From Vicugna pacos (Eukaryota; Chordata; Mammalia; Artiodactyla; Camelidae), in contig NC_133007.1 in NCBI RefSeq assembly GCF_048564905.1, positions 3,100,001-3,164,000 on the forward strand: 64,000 nt of DNA, read 5' to 3'. Made by a program: the position numbers and the translations under genes. Of the stretch, positions 36,430 through 49,764 are shown piece after piece. The stretch's first letter is position 1; each line of letters starts with the position of its first letter. The notes under the pieces were generated by a model. That model was given only the letters and a program-made list of their open reading frames with translations. It was not told the origin of the DNA and did no database searches.

Positions 36430-37700
36430 ATGTGACGGTCAGAGTAGGTCCTGCAGGCCCGAGTCCAGCTGTGCTGCTGTCCCCACACAGCAGGATGCTG
36501 GTGCCGCGCCATCACATGTCCCCTCTCTTCTGAGGGCAGGCTGAGTTCAGTGGAGTGGAGGCCAGGCTTTCCTTTACTCTCCCCAAACCTCCTGCCTACC
36601 CCTCCACGCCTACTTTCTGCCCTTCCATCTTCAACAAGTCAGCGCTTCTCCGGCTTCTCCACTTGGTGGCTGAACAACAGGCCAGAAATGCAGCTCACCC
36701 CTGCCTCTTGCTCGGGGCTCCTCCCCGGAGCTGTAGGTGCCACAGTGCCTGGGAAGACATTCCACACACGCCAAGCGCACCCCAGGCCTTTCTTCCGAGG
36801 GTGCTGTGCCAGGAAAGTCTTTAAAGCCCACGTGCACTGGCCCTGAACCTCCTGTGTGCCCAGGGTGGCTCTTCAAATCCCTTTTCAACCTCAGTGTCGC
36901 AATACCCACCCCAGCTCTCCTATGTTAACCGACAAAATAAATCCACTCCACTCAATTAAAGCGAGGATCTCAGAGAAGAGTCAGGGGAACAAGTTTCCAA
37001 GAGGCTCTGCGAGGCTTACGCGCAGCCGAAGCAACCTTTGGATCAGTCAGCAGGCAAGTTTCACGTGGAGTCCCCTGCAGGAAATTAAGGACACGGTCCC
37101 GGCTATGGTGGTGGGGACTCCCAGCCCTTGGTCTGGGAAGCGTTGGCCCAGCCTCTGGACCCCTGGATCGTTGTCAGGGCGGTGGTGTGGGTGCCAGACT
37201 GTCAGCCCCAGAAGGGGTTTCCTTGCGGGCCTGTTTGAAACGCCTGGCTCAGGCTGTCAGCCGCTGTTACACCCACTTATCCTGGCCTCTATTCATCTTC
37301 AACAAGCTCTTGCACAAATGCATTCAGTGTACCAAATTCTCCATGAGGCATCTAAAGAGGCAGAGTGCAAGTTCAGGACGATAGTTAAATGTAGCTGGAG
37401 ATGCCCTCGGCGTCCTCCTTGTAGTTTGAATGACTCCCCGGAGAGGCCAGGCTGATGGGAAGAGGCCCCCCCCCACAGGAAGTGGGGAGAGGTTATGGGG
37501 TAGGAGGTCCTGCTCCGATAGGAAGCGTCTTCTCAGCACGGCTTCCCTCTCCCTCCCACACTCCATCCCTAAATAACAATTCCTAATTTGGAAGTGCTGT
37601 TCCAGTGGGACGCCTGCTAGCCACCTCCTGAGTGGTCAGGAGCCCCTTAGCCTTACTTTCCGGCACCTGAGACATCTTAGGAAGGGAAGCGTTTAAGGCA
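36430..37700. other. No gene recognised
   Basis: G+C-moderate DNA with several medium open frames on both strands; no shared family or splice pattern. It could be flanking DNA of the EGFR-derived segment, which I cannot test by eye. Confidence 0.4.
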
Positions 37701-37706
37701 AACAGT

Positions 37707-37845
37707 GGCTGGGCGGGTACAGCTCAGTAGTAGAGCTCATGCTTAGCACTCACTAGGTCCTGGGTTCAATCCCCAGGGCCTCCATTAAAAATAAACAGAC
37801 AGACCTAATTACCTCCCCGCCTCCAAGAAAAACATAAATCAAACG
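37707..37845 (+). repeat. Camelid tRNA-Ala-derived SINE (Vic-1 type)
   Basis: Starts 'ggctgggcgggtacagctc'. It has the tRNA A box ('agctcagtagtagagc') and B box ('ggtcctgggttcaatcc'), then 'cctccattaaaaataaac' and 'acctaattacctccccgcc'. This is the layout of the Vic-1 SINE of camels, llamas and alpacas. The promoter boxes are well kept. It is the strongest clue to the host group. Confidence 0.85.
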
Positions 37846-37849
37846 ACAT

Positions 37850-38615
37850 CGTAACGTTCAAGAGCTGTCTAGATAATACAAGGGAGACATAGGGATCGAT
37901 CTTTCTTTTTCCCCTAAGAAAAGAAAAACACTAAAGGCTCCACAAACAGCCCTCCAAGACTAATTCCTGGCAGGGTCTTTTTAAGACCCTATTTTCCTAT
38001 AATGTCTAGTTTTGCTCTACAAGAAAACCTTTAAATTTTGCTCCAATAATGACAAGTTAATTATTTTTTTAACCTAGAATCTATGCAAGAGAAAGCACAG
38101 AATTTGCTAGAGAATTTGGGATCTATTCTTATCTACATGTGCTCCCTGTACCTGCACTAAAATGGGGAGAGCTACAGAAAGCCGGAGAGGAAAGCCGAGT
38201 TGTTTGAACCTGCTCGTTTCCATTTCGTGCCTTCTGTAAGCATTTCTGTGATGCCTGCTCTGCTGGAGAGTTCTTGAGTGTCTGGGAAACTGGAAATGTG
38301 GTCCATCCTCCCGGCTGGAGAGAGGAAGTGGCCGCTGTGAGGAGGCGGAGAGAATGTGGTACCAACAACACAGGACGTGTGCAGACCTTGACCCTCCTCC
38401 CCTCCTGCCTGCCAGTCTGGCTCTGCCCACAGGTGAGGGCTGCCACGCTCATGTCAACAGGCTAGGGCTTGGTAGGTCCCCATGGAGCTAGGCTCAGTGG
38501 AACAGGCATCAAGAAAGGAGTACAGGTGGGAAGTCACCCCCATCTGTCAGAGGAGAAGGGGCAGGTGACAAAGACACCAAGAAGGCTGTGGACAAGGACT
38601 GGAGTTGAGAGGACA
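37850..38615. other. No gene recognised
   Basis: Spacer between the SINE and the Tigger-like element; no family seen. Confidence 0.45.
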
Positions 38616-38617
38616 CA

Positions 38618-38958
38618 CAGTAAGCCCTTCACATTCGTGATTTCTGCATCTGCAGAGTCAACCAACCATGGGTCAAAAAATATTTGGGGAAAAAAAATTC
38701 CACAAAGCTCCAAAAAACAAAATGTGAATTTGCCAGCCACAGGCAACTGTTTACATAGTTTTTACATTGTGTTTACAGCTATGCACATTGTATTAGGTAC
38801 TACAAGTCATCTAGAGATGATTTTAAATATGTGAGAGGGTGTGTGTAGGTTTATACAAATTCTGTGCTATTTTATATAAGGGACTAGAATTTCTACAGCT
38901 TTGGGGGGAAGGGGAGGGGGCCCCGGAACTGATCTCACAGGTACCAAGGGACAACTAT
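38618..38958. mobile_element. Tigger/MER2-like nonautonomous DNA transposon
   Basis: Starts 'cagtaagcccttcacattc' and ends with the complement of a 'tagttgtcccttggtacc' terminus, as in MER2/Tigger elements. Inside are the diagnostic blocks 'gagtcaaccaaccatggg', 'gtgaatttgccagccac', 'gtattaggtactacaag' and 'attttatataagggac'. No transposase is present. Confidence 0.75.
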
Positions 38959-38959
38959 A

Positions 38960-39827
<868 letters not shown>

Positions 39828-40591
39828 TAAGGAGCTGGCAGGTGGACGGGCGAACATCCGCGTCAGCAGACTCACTGCGTAGGGGCATTCTTGGGATTGT
39901 CACGGTGAGGTCACAGCAGCTGTCACTGACACCTGGGTCGAGCCAAGCCTTTTGTCCAGCTCAGCCAGAGATGCTTGGGGAGCAGGATTTGCTGGGAAAG
40001 TGAGTAAAGGTATTTCAGACACATCGAGAAGCCAAAGGTAGTGATCACGAGTACAGTTCTGTCTCTCGGTGACCATTTGCCAAGGTTAGGGGCCTTGAGA
40101 GCAGTGCTGAAAGCCGCCCTGAGTTGTTCCAGGAGCTCCCAAGGGGCACTGGCCATCATAGAGGGATAGGCCCAAGGGTTCTCCGGGGGCTCTCGCAGCA
40201 GTGAGGGGCGCCGGCCTCCTATTAGGCCCTCCAGACACGCTGGGCCAGCCGCACCCCCTTCAGTTTCACTTGGCCCGCATGGCTGCAAGCAGCCAGTCCC
40301 TGCAGACACCCACAGACACTGGGCCCAACCCAGGCCCCCAGCTCCCAGCTCAGCAGAACAGCCCACAGAGCAAAGGCCTTCAGCTCGGAGGCTGAACGGA
40401 CCTGTTCTCTGCCAGACTAAAAGCTCTCCTCCCACTGGGAAGGAGCCCTGGGCCTGGGGGTCAGGGTGGTGGTGGCCCCAGCTTCCTCCCCTCTGTCACT
40501 TGTAGTTTGTCCCAGTGTAACTTACTGCTTTTTTTTTTAACAGAGGGAAGCTAATAGTTGCCTTATTACTTTCACCTTTCATCATCCCAAG

Positions 40592-40667
40592 GTGCCTATC
40601 AAGTGGATGGCTTTGGAATCGATTTTACACTGAATTTATATCCACCAGAGTAGTGTCTGGGGCTACG
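40592..40667 (+). pseudogene. EGFR-like exon 22 equivalent
   Basis: The frame reads 'VPIKWMALESILH', a TGA at 40631-40633, then 'IYTHQSSVWGYG'. Only a few differences from EGFR are present. Both splice borders are intact. Confidence 0.9.
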
Positions 40668-40669
40668 GT

Positions 40670-41925
40670 GAGTCAAGCCCCTAAGGCTGATGGATGGTGC
40701 CAAGGCTCTGCTGGCTTATGTTGTGGTAGGTTCACATGACCCGCTCCATCATCCCAGACAGTGACTGACAGTGACACCACCGCGTTGTCTGTCTGTTACA
40801 CTAGAAAACGTGAGAAAGGAAACTGGGCCTGACTACCGTACCGAATGTCACCGGAGGTATCAGTGAGCCTGTTAGGAGAGAGGGCAATGGGGGGGGGACT
40901 TGAACTGAGGAAATGCCTGTACCCACAAAATCAAACCCATCGTGACCTCTTGCCGTGAATTTGAAGTGAACCAAAGGCAGATTACAAGCGAGGTTTCATG
41001 GGCAGAGAAGTGTGGTTTTAGGAGGGACTAACCCCGTGGCTGTTGTTCAGGTGGTGTGTGAAGTTTGTGTGTCAGAGAGGAGGAGCTTGACAGAGATGCG
41101 CTGTGAGGAGGTGCCTGCAGGAAAATGCAAGAAAGGGGAAAGTTACTGCTTCCAGCTCTAGTGAGGACCATCTCACCAGGACCTGATTCTCTTCCTTCTT
41201 CCACATCCCCCCAGCCCTGTGCTCCGTGCCCTGAGGTGCTTCTCTCTCCTCAAACACGCCTTTCACATCCTGGCCTCATCCTCCATGGATTCCGGATTCT
41301 GGAGCCTGCGGGGGCCTCGCCTTGTGGGAGAGCGGCCCCGGTACGTCCACTGAGTGTGTGCTAGGTGCTTCCATCTGTGTTATCACTGCCAGCTCCCCGT
41401 GTCACCCGAAATCTGCCAAAAGCTTGCCAAACACCTGATCCGCATTGATCTGTGAATTTTCAGCCTGTCCCAGCTATTAAGGCTTTGGAGGTGAAGTGGG
41501 GAGTCACCCCACCCCCATTAAAAATGTGTATTTGGGGAGAGCAATATTGAAAGGAATTTCCAGGAGGAATGTAGTCATATCACAAAAATAAAGTCACATA
41601 TAAACGAACTGACTTCTAATATTTTAGTTGTGCTAATCTATTTTTAAAAATCCCCCTTTACTAACATTTTTCTATAAAAAATGTTTATGTAGTCAAATTA
41701 AATTTTTCAATACTTCAGATTGCTTTGGTAATTTTAGTTTAAGATTAAGTTTAAGTTTAAGAATGCTTCCATGAGTCTCCTCTGTTAAGTGAATGTGGAG
41801 TATCATTCATAGGTTTTAACTGTTAAATAAGACTTATGTTGTCTCATGAAGACACCAATTAACCTGAACTCCCTAAAGTTTTCATACCAGTTACCTGATC
41901 AGATAGGGTAATAGTTCTTGCACAC
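40670..41925. other. No gene recognised
   Basis: Downstream flank of the EGFR-like exons. The next EGFR exon (reading 'VTVWELMTFG' in the parent) is not visible. A+T content rises toward the L1 copy. Confidence 0.45.
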
Positions 41926-41929
41926 CATG

Positions 41930-43620
41930 TTCAAGATAATGAAAAACACACAACAGTATTTAATACCTAGAAATAAATTTAGCCAAGTAGGGGGAAGATC
42001 TGTACACTGAAAACTACAGGACAGTAAGAAACAAATTAAAGTAGACAAAAATAGATAGATACTCCATGCTCATGGAATTAAACAATTAACAGTGCTAAAA
42101 TAGACCCATGCTACCCAAAGCATTCTACAGATTTAATACAATCACTATTAAAAATACAGATAACATTCTTCACAGAACTAGAACAAAAAATTCTAAAATT
42201 TGTATGGAAATCCAAAAGACCCCCAACAGCCAAAGCAATCTTGAGAAAGAATAATGCTGGAGGCATCATGCTGTCTGATTTCAAACTCTATTCTAAAGCT
42301 GTAGTAATCAAAACAGCATAGTATTGGCAAGAAAACAGACACACAGATCAATGGAACAGAACAGAGAGCCCAGAAACAAACCCACACATATACGGTCAGT
42401 TCATTTATAACAAAGGAGCCAAGCATATACAATGGGGAAGGGGCAATCTCTCCAACAAATGGTCCTGGGAAAAGTGGACAGTCACATGCAACTAAATGAA
42501 ACTTGACCACTATCTTACACCATACACATAAACTAACACAAAATAGATTAAAGACTTGAACATCGAGAACTGACTTCAAAACTCCTAGAAATAAAAATAG
42601 GCAGTAAGCTTTTTGACATTAGTCTTAGGAAGACTTTTTGGATTTGACACCAAAAGCAAAGGTAACAAAAGCAAAAATGAACAAGTGGGACTACATCAAA
42701 CTAAAAAGCTCTGCACAGCAAAGAAAACCATGAAAAAATGAAAAGGCAACCTACCCAGTGGGAGAGGACATTTTCAAACAACGCATCTGATAAAGGATTA
42801 ATCTCCAAAAACTTTCATCTAGCTAGCTAGCTAGATCAAAAACTCATACAATCCAATAGCAAGAAGAACTTGCAATCGAGTTAAAAAACGGGCAGAAGAT
42901 CTGAATAGACATTTTTCCAAAACAACACAAACAGATGGCCGACAGATATGTTAAAAGGTGCTCAACACCACTAATGATCAATGCAAATCAAATGGAAAAT
43001 GCAAATCAAAACCACAATGAGATACCAACTCAAATCTGTCAGAATGGCTATTTTCAAATGTACAAGAAAATAACAAGCGTTGTCAAGACTGTGGAGAAAA
43101 GAGAATCCTTGTGTACTGTTGGTGGAAATGTAAATTGATCCAGCCACTATGGAAAACAGTATAGATGTTCCTCAAAAAATTAAAAATAGCTCTACCATAC
43201 AATCCAGCAACTCCACTTCTGGGTATTTATCTGAAGGAAACAAGAACACTAATTCAAAGAGATACCTGTAGTCCCATGTTTATTGCAGTATTATTCACAA
43301 TAGCCAAGACAAAGAAGCAACCTGAGCGTCCACAGATGGATAAATGGAGAAAGAAGGTATTTTATACACACACACACATATATATAAAACATACATAATG
43401 TATATATAATTCATATATATATGATGGAATATTACTCAGCCATAAAGAATGAAATCATGCCATTTTTGATAACACAGTTGGAGCTTGAGGGCATTGTGCT
43501 TAGTGAAACGTTAGGCAGAGAAAAGCAAATAAATACCATATGACCTCTTATACGTAGAATCTAAAAAGTATAATAATAAAAGTTAAAAAATAAAAACCAA
43601 GTTCATAGGTACAGAAAATA
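41930..43620 (+). repeat. LINE L1, 3' part of ORF2 and tail
   Basis: ORF2 landmarks in order: 'ctgtacactgaaaactac', 'tccatgctcatggaatta', 'gaacaaaaaattctaaaa', 'cccacacatatacggtcag', 'gagataccaactcaaatc', 'actgttggtggaaatgtaa' and 'catatgacctcttatacg'. Frames are broken. Smaller open pieces (42935-43138, 43165-43398) are L1 ORF2 C-terminal fragments. Confidence 0.85.
43362..43425. repeat. (CA)/(TA) simple repeat in the L1
   Basis: 'cacacacaca' passes into 'tatatata' units. Confidence 0.75.
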
Positions 43621-43683
43621 AACGGGTGGTTGCCAAAGTAGGGGTGGGGTTCAGTGCGAGAAATGAGTGGAGGCTGTGAAAAG

Positions 43684-43734
43684 GTGGAAGGAAAGAAGGA
43701 AGGCAGGATGGAAGGAAAGAAGGAAGGAAGGAAA
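43684..43734. repeat. (GGAA)n simple repeat at the L1 tail
   Basis: Repeated 'gaaggaaggaagg' units just beyond the L1 end. Confidence 0.8.
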
Positions 43735-43744
43735 TGTTAAGCTT

Positions 43745-45360
43745 CTAAATTAACGAAACTAGATTTTTTTTTTATGTGAGCTAATCAATGTCCTTACATT
43801 TAAGCCATTTTGGTCGGTATTTTTGTTATGTACAGCCACACTGTATCTAAAAACTTACCAAAAAAAATGTTAGTTAAAATAGAAATCTATCAGGAAGTAT
43901 TTGCCAAAAGTTTACTGTAGACCATGCACAGTACATAATGGTTCTGTCCCTCAAATTTAGTTTAATTCAGTGTGTCTCAAAAAGAAACTGAGTTAGTATC
44001 ATGGGGCTGGGAAAGGGAAAGAAGTTGCAAAAATCCGTATTCCTTGGCTTTGCTATACACCTACGAACCCAAATCTTGGGAGTGGTGGGGAAAGCAAAAA
44101 CGTGCATTTTACATAAGGACTTAAGGGATCCTAATGTAGTCTGAAGACTAAACGTTACTGAGTCGTTCAAGACCGGTCACGTGAGTCAGTGAATGTAAGG
44201 CAGATATATAACGAAGCGCTTAAGTGTGAAATGCGGAATATGAGCTCTCAAGTCATGCAGACATTCAGAAGCAGCTCAGCAAACTGGAAGGCAAGGCTGA
44301 TCCCACCACTTATCAAGCAAGCATTTCAGTTAATTCATCTATAAACAGGGTTAACAAAGCGACTACTTCGCTTTGTGGTCCTGAGTTCTGAGATAACATG
44401 TGAGAAGCATGTGGGAGGTGGTAGTGAAACCAAATTTTAAAAACTGTATTCAATTAAATTGAAATACAATTCTGACACACTTATTTTAGCAATAGTAATT
44501 GTATTCACTGGCAAGTCTGCTTAGACATAATTTGCAAATCTTTTAGTTAACTTTAAAACCCTGCATTAATGTGACATTCTATTAAATAATGGATAATCAT
44601 TTAATATTTGGATAATTTCTACATAAAATACTTGAAATATTGGTCAATATTTGCTTACTATTTTCATACGCTATGAAATGCTTTTACTGAACATTTTATC
44701 TTTGCCACTTTGAAGCTGTAAAAATGGTGATTGTGTAGCTATAGATAATTGTTTTATGTGTGCTCATGAAATTTGCTGGTATGCTAACAAGATTGTGTAT
44801 GAAACTGTTATTACTTACTTTTCAACATTTAGTGAAAAATAAATTAGATATTTTGGTTAAAAATGAGTATTGAAGCTATCCTGGGAACAATGGTTTCAGA
44901 AAAAAGACTAAATGTGTTGACAAAGTAATGGAATGTATTTTCATTTATCAATGGGAAATGACAGTAATTTCTTCTTAAAGCAAAGATTCTGTACAACAAG
45001 TTAAAGAAGATAGTGAAAGAAAAGAAATCTTGTATGGACAGAGAAAGTTCAGAAGGTTTGCAGAAAATTAACTTTACTTGTCTTAGTTTATAATAATGCA
45101 AATAAAGAATCCAAGGAGAAGAAATGCAAGCCATTAAAATGTCTGCAGAGTAGACTCAGCTTTTACAACTGTATTTGTAAGATAAGAAGAAAAACTTCAT
45201 GAACTTAGTGCTAAATATTACATTAACACAGCACTAGAATGTCATTTTCCCTCTATGAAAATGACAAATTGGTGTAGGAGTGTTCAGTCTGCTCTACAGA
45301 AGACGTAGTTGTTTGTTACCTTTTGTATAATCTGCCCAGACAGTTATTTTTCTTACCAAA
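43745..45360. other. No gene recognised; A+T-rich DNA
   Basis: No family and no named repeat seen. Open frames are short and A+T driven. Confidence 0.45.
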
Positions 45361-45364
45361 TTAG

Positions 45365-46750
45365 GGCAGCATATAGCTGGGTCTTGTTTTTTAATCCATT
45401 CAGCCACTCTGTCTTTTGACTGGAGAATTTGGTCCATTTATATTTAAAATAATTATTGATAGGTCTGTACTTACTGCTATTTTGTTATCTCTCTTCTGGT
45501 TGTTTTGTAGTTCCTCTCTGTTTCTCCTTCTCTTTCATTCCCTGTTTGATGCCTTTCTCTACTGTTACGCTTACACTCCTTTCTCATTATCTGCTGTGTA
45601 TTATAGGTTTTGGCTTTATGGTTACCATGAGGCTCACAGGTAACAGTCTATATAGTATATAAATAACAATTTACTTTAAATTGATAGCAAATTTGAATAT
45701 ATTCTACAAGTCTGCATTTTTAAAAGTTTGGTATAATCTAGCTAACTTATTAACTATTATAGTTACAGTTATTTTCACTACTTTTGTCTTTTAACCTTCA
45801 TACTGGCTTTATAAGTGATTAATTAATAACATAATTAATAAGTGTACTATAAATTTACATTTAATAGTGAGACTTTGACTCTCTTATGTTTTCCAGTTAC
45901 TAATTAGTGTCCGTCCTTATCAGCTTAAAGAAGATCCTTTAACATTTCTCGCAGGGCCAGTTTAGTAGTGATTAACTCCCTTAGCTTTTGCTGGTCTGGA
46001 AAACACCTGCTCTCTCTTTTAATTCTGAACGGCAATCTTGCTGGGTAAAGTGTTCTTGGTTGGAAGATGTTCCCTTTAACCATTTTGCATATACCATGCC
46101 TCCCTTCTGATCTGCACGGTTGCAGCTAGAAAGGTAAAAAGCTGTTAGGCTCAGGGGGGTTCCCTTATACATAACAAGTTGTTTTTCTCTTGCTGCTTTT
46201 AAGATTCTCTCTTTAACTTCTGGCATTTTAACTCTAATTTGTCTTGGTTTGGGTCTCTCTGGATTCCTCTTGTTTGGAATTCTCTGGGCTTTTTAGATCT
46301 GGATATCTGTTTCCTTACTGAGGTTAGGGAAGTTTTCAGCCACTACTTGTTCAAGTAAGTTTTCTGCTCCTCTCCCTGTCTCTTCTCCTTCTGTAACCCC
46401 ATATGAATATTATTTAGCATGATGTTGGCCCACAGGTCCCTTAATCTATCTTTATTTAAAAAATTTTTTTTTCTTTTTGCTGCTCTGATTGGGTAAGTTC
46501 CACTGCTCTTTCAGATGAGTGACTTTTTTTCTTCTACTTTATCTAAGCCCACTGTTGAACCCCTCTGGCGTATTTTTCAGTTCAGTTACTGTATTCTTTG
46601 GTTCTGTGACTTCTGTTTGGTACCTATATTTTCTTTGCTGAATTTCTGAGTACATCCAAACTCCAGCTAAGTTCAGCGAGCATTTTTATGACCATTATTT
46701 GGAATTCTTTATCAGGTAAGTCACTTAACTCCTCATTTCATTAAGGTTCC
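45365..46750 (+). repeat. Old LINE L1 3' UTR
   Basis: The series 'gactggagaatttggtcc', 'tatggttaccatgaggc', 'ctaattagtgtccgtcc', 'catttctcgcagggccag', 'cttgctgcttttaagattc', 'ggatatctgtttccttac' and 'tatttttcagttcagttac' follows the long 3' UTR of old L1 elements. The following 46.8-47.9 kb may be part of the same element. Confidence 0.65.
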
Positions 46751-46754
46751 CCCC

Positions 46755-48195
46755 AACCTTGGGATTTATCTTGTTCTTTCGTATGGAATATTTTCTTCTA
46801 TTTTTTTCCTTTTTCTTGGCTCTTTGTGTCTGTTTCGATGTTAGGTACAACAGCTACCTCTCCCAGTCTTGAAGGGGTGACTCCATGTAAGCACTGAGCC
46901 GTATTTTTTAACTTTGCCCTACTTCCTGGTTGTTTCTTGAAGTGACTCTCTGTTGCAGACCCATGGATCAGAACTGCAATCCCGCCATCCATCAGAGCCT
47001 GGCACTCAAAGGACATCCCCTGTGCAGGCTGCATTTGCCCACTGGCTTTGGGGTTTGTGGGGGAAGGAGGATACTCACTTGCCACCTCCAGTGAAGCAAC
47101 AGGAACATGGAAGGAGAAGTGGGACCCCTGCCCACCACCTCCATCAAGGATGTGGCAGCAGTATGCAGGATGGGGTGCTGAACCTTTGCCTCTGGTAGGG
47201 TTGCGGCAACGGTGCAGGTGGGGTGGGATGTGTGCCCACGGCCTCTGGTGGGCTGCGGCAGCAGCATGGGCTGTGAGTGCTAGCTAGTTAACGTGAGAGT
47301 ACAAAAATGGCACCAGCTGGCACCTCCGTCCATAGAGAAAATCCCAACAAGCTTCTGTCCCTCTAGCACATGTTTTAAGAGTGGCAGGTAAATCTTTACA
47401 TATGGTTTATGCTCTTTTTAAATTGCTGCTCTTGTCCTGGGTCCTGGGTGAGTGAATCTGTTCATGGGCTCTTTAGAAGCAGAATCTCCATACCCCACAG
47501 CCCTATGGTTCCTCAGGATACAACCCCTATTGGTTTTCAAAGCCAGATGTTTTGAGGGTTTGCCTCTGCAGTGCAGGTGCGAAGGGCTGGGTGCCTGTGT
47601 GGAGAATCATCTCACCCTCCCAGTAGAATTTCTGTAACCGTGAGATCCCTCCCAATTGTGAGTCTCCATGCCAGGGGTAGAGTTTTTGGTGCGACTGTGT
47701 CTTTTCCTCTCCCACCTATGTTAATGTGGCTTTTTTATTATTTGTTGTGGAGTAGCTGTCCATCTACTCAGGTCCTTCTCAGAGGGAGCTGTTTCAGGTA
47801 CAACTCATCATTTCCAGGCCTGGTTAGCAGAGGGCAGCAAAGGGTAGTGGAGCAAGGGATCACTGAGATGGCCTGGGCATCCCTCTCTTGTCCATCTTTG
47901 TGGAGGTAAAAATCAGCTGGCAAGTAGTAGAAGGTCCAGAGTGCCAGAATCAGGAGAGAAATTACTCACAGGGACAGTGACCCAGAATGAAAATTAGGCT
48001 GAGGCCAAGTGGAAAGGTTTAGCCACAATTCACAGCCTGGTATCTGTGTAGAGATGTGAGCAACTCGGCCTCAGGAGGGGACTCATCATGAGAGCACGTT
48101 CACATCCTGACTGCTCCTGCAGCCTGTCTGAAGCCCGAGGTCTCGCTTCTTAAAGTGAAAGCGGTCTCAGACACTGGCTCCTTAAGTTTTCCTTT
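46755..48195. other. No gene recognised; possible further L1-derived sequence
   Basis: Several open frames (for example 46953-47287) overlap, with no family. Composition and position fit the continuation of the upstream L1 element. Confidence 0.4.
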
Positions 48196-48199
48196 CCTC

Positions 48200-48575
48200 C
48201 AAGGCAAACACAGAGCCTACATTTCCCAGGCTCCCATGCAGTTAGGTATGCCCATGTACCCAAGTTCTAGCCAGTGAAATGTGGGGAGGAATGATTAAGC
48301 CACTTCTAGCCCTGGCCCATAAAAACCTCCCACGAATCTTTCACATTCACTTTTCCCCTTTGCCAATGAGATGGTGAGCCCACAGTAATTCTGCGCGCCA
48401 CTTGCTAATTCCACCAGCCTCGGTCCACGAGTGGAGCACAAAACCCTCCACTCCCACACTGGCTACCAAATGAGCTTTGCATTAGCAAAAAATAACCTTC
48501 AAATGTATTTAAACCACCGTGATTGAGGATTTACTGGCTACTACAGCTTGTATTACCTGGCTAATATAACAGGTT
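48200..48575 (+). repeat. Ancient interspersed repeat, family not named
   Basis: The order 'ttcccaggctcccatgcag', 'agttctagccagtgaaatg', 'tggcccataaaaacctccc' and a Pyr-rich middle, ending 'ttactggctactacagc', is a layout I know from many mammalian loci but cannot assign with confidence. Confidence 0.45.
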
Positions 48576-48579
48576 TAAA

Positions 48580-49255
48580 GTGGGCAACTGAATTTTCTAC
48601 TCCGACTGAAGACTGACCAGCTCAGTCAAAAAAACAATTCATTCAGCTACCCAACTGCCTTGAGAGAAGACCTGCTGGTGGTGATGGTTGAACCGGCCAA
48701 CTGACTGAAATGGGATTAGGCACACAGCCTGAGGGAAGGGCAGAGGATAAGACATCAGGCAACATGGGAGACCAGCGCTGCAGGATTTTATCAATGGCTG
48801 TGCCCTAAGTGATGGGCCACTTGGGAAGAAATGCGGAGACCTGATCAATGGAACATGGAAACCTGAGTGACTCAATGTGTCTTAAATGAGATGCGGCCCC
48901 TCCAGCACGTATATACATCAAATATACTAGGTATAATGGCCATAGTGGTATTAAAGACTAAATTGAGTAAACATACCCAGTGGGTAAAAAAAATTTTGTT
49001 AATAATTTTAAAAAACCAAAGTAAGTGTCTACTATCCAGTTTGGGAGCTGACAAAACTTCCTGTCTGAGAGGTGGTCCACGCATGCAGCGGTGGCTCGGG
49101 GTTCCAAAACCAGCCATTTTGAAGAGAATGGGGTCTGGGCACCAAAGGCAGATGCTGACAGTCAACGAGAACACACAGATACATGCCAATCAAACCCTCT
49201 GAGCCGACCTAAACATGTGTGGCTTTACATTTTTCTTCTCTCCTTCAGAGGGGAA
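48580..49255. other. No gene recognised
   Basis: No family, splice pair or named repeat seen. Confidence 0.4.
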
Positions 49256-49259
49256 ACAT

Positions 49260-49480
49260 TGCTTAGTAGTGAAACACTGTAGCACTTTGAAATTAGGCAA
49301 GCCTGACTCTAGGAATTGTTATGTGGCTCTCAGTTACTTAACTTTACTGGGCCTCAACTTCTCTGTTTGTAAAACTCTAAATAATGACTCTTAACTCACA
49401 AATCTGCTGCAAAAAAAATGAGATGAGGTCCTTAAACTGCCTGGCAAAGAGCTTGGCACCTTGTAGTTACTCAGTCAACA
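49260..49480 (+). repeat. MIR SINE
   Basis: The segment 'gcaagcctgactctagg', 'cagttacttaactttactg', 'ggcctcaacttctctg' and 'ggcaaagagcttggcacc' follows a nearly complete MIR. Confidence 0.65.
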
Positions 49481-49589
49481 CCACTCCCTGTTCTGTCTCC
49501 CTCTCCGGTCAGGGAAGACCACCCGTGACGCCGCTGGTTATTTTTGAATATAAAGTCTTACTGTCTCCTAAAAGCATAACTAACATTAA

Positions 49590-49760
49590 CTGAAGGATTG
49601 CTGTGTTAGGTACCATAGTAAGTTTTCTGAAGTATTAGCTCACTTAATTCTCGTAATAACCCTGTGAGGAAGGCACTTTTATCATGATCTCTATTTTACA
49701 AATAAAGACATTGAAGCTCTACAAGTTGTCCTGGCTTTCCCAGTCTTCTGGGAAATAATG
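49590..49760 (+). repeat. MIR-like SINE fragment
   Basis: The segment 'ctcacttaattctcgtaat', 'aaccctgtgaggaaggc' and 'tctctattttacaaataa' follows the MIR 3' core. Confidence 0.6.
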
Positions 49761-49764
49761 AATG

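Noticed and set aside
36856-37455. A 199-codon + strand open frame
   Set aside because: No family or start context, and a similarly long frame overlaps on another strand; likely chance in G+C-moderate DNA.
37707-37790. A tRNA-Ala gene
   Set aside because: It has tRNA-like promoter boxes but continues into a SINE body and tail; it is a SINE, not a tRNA gene.
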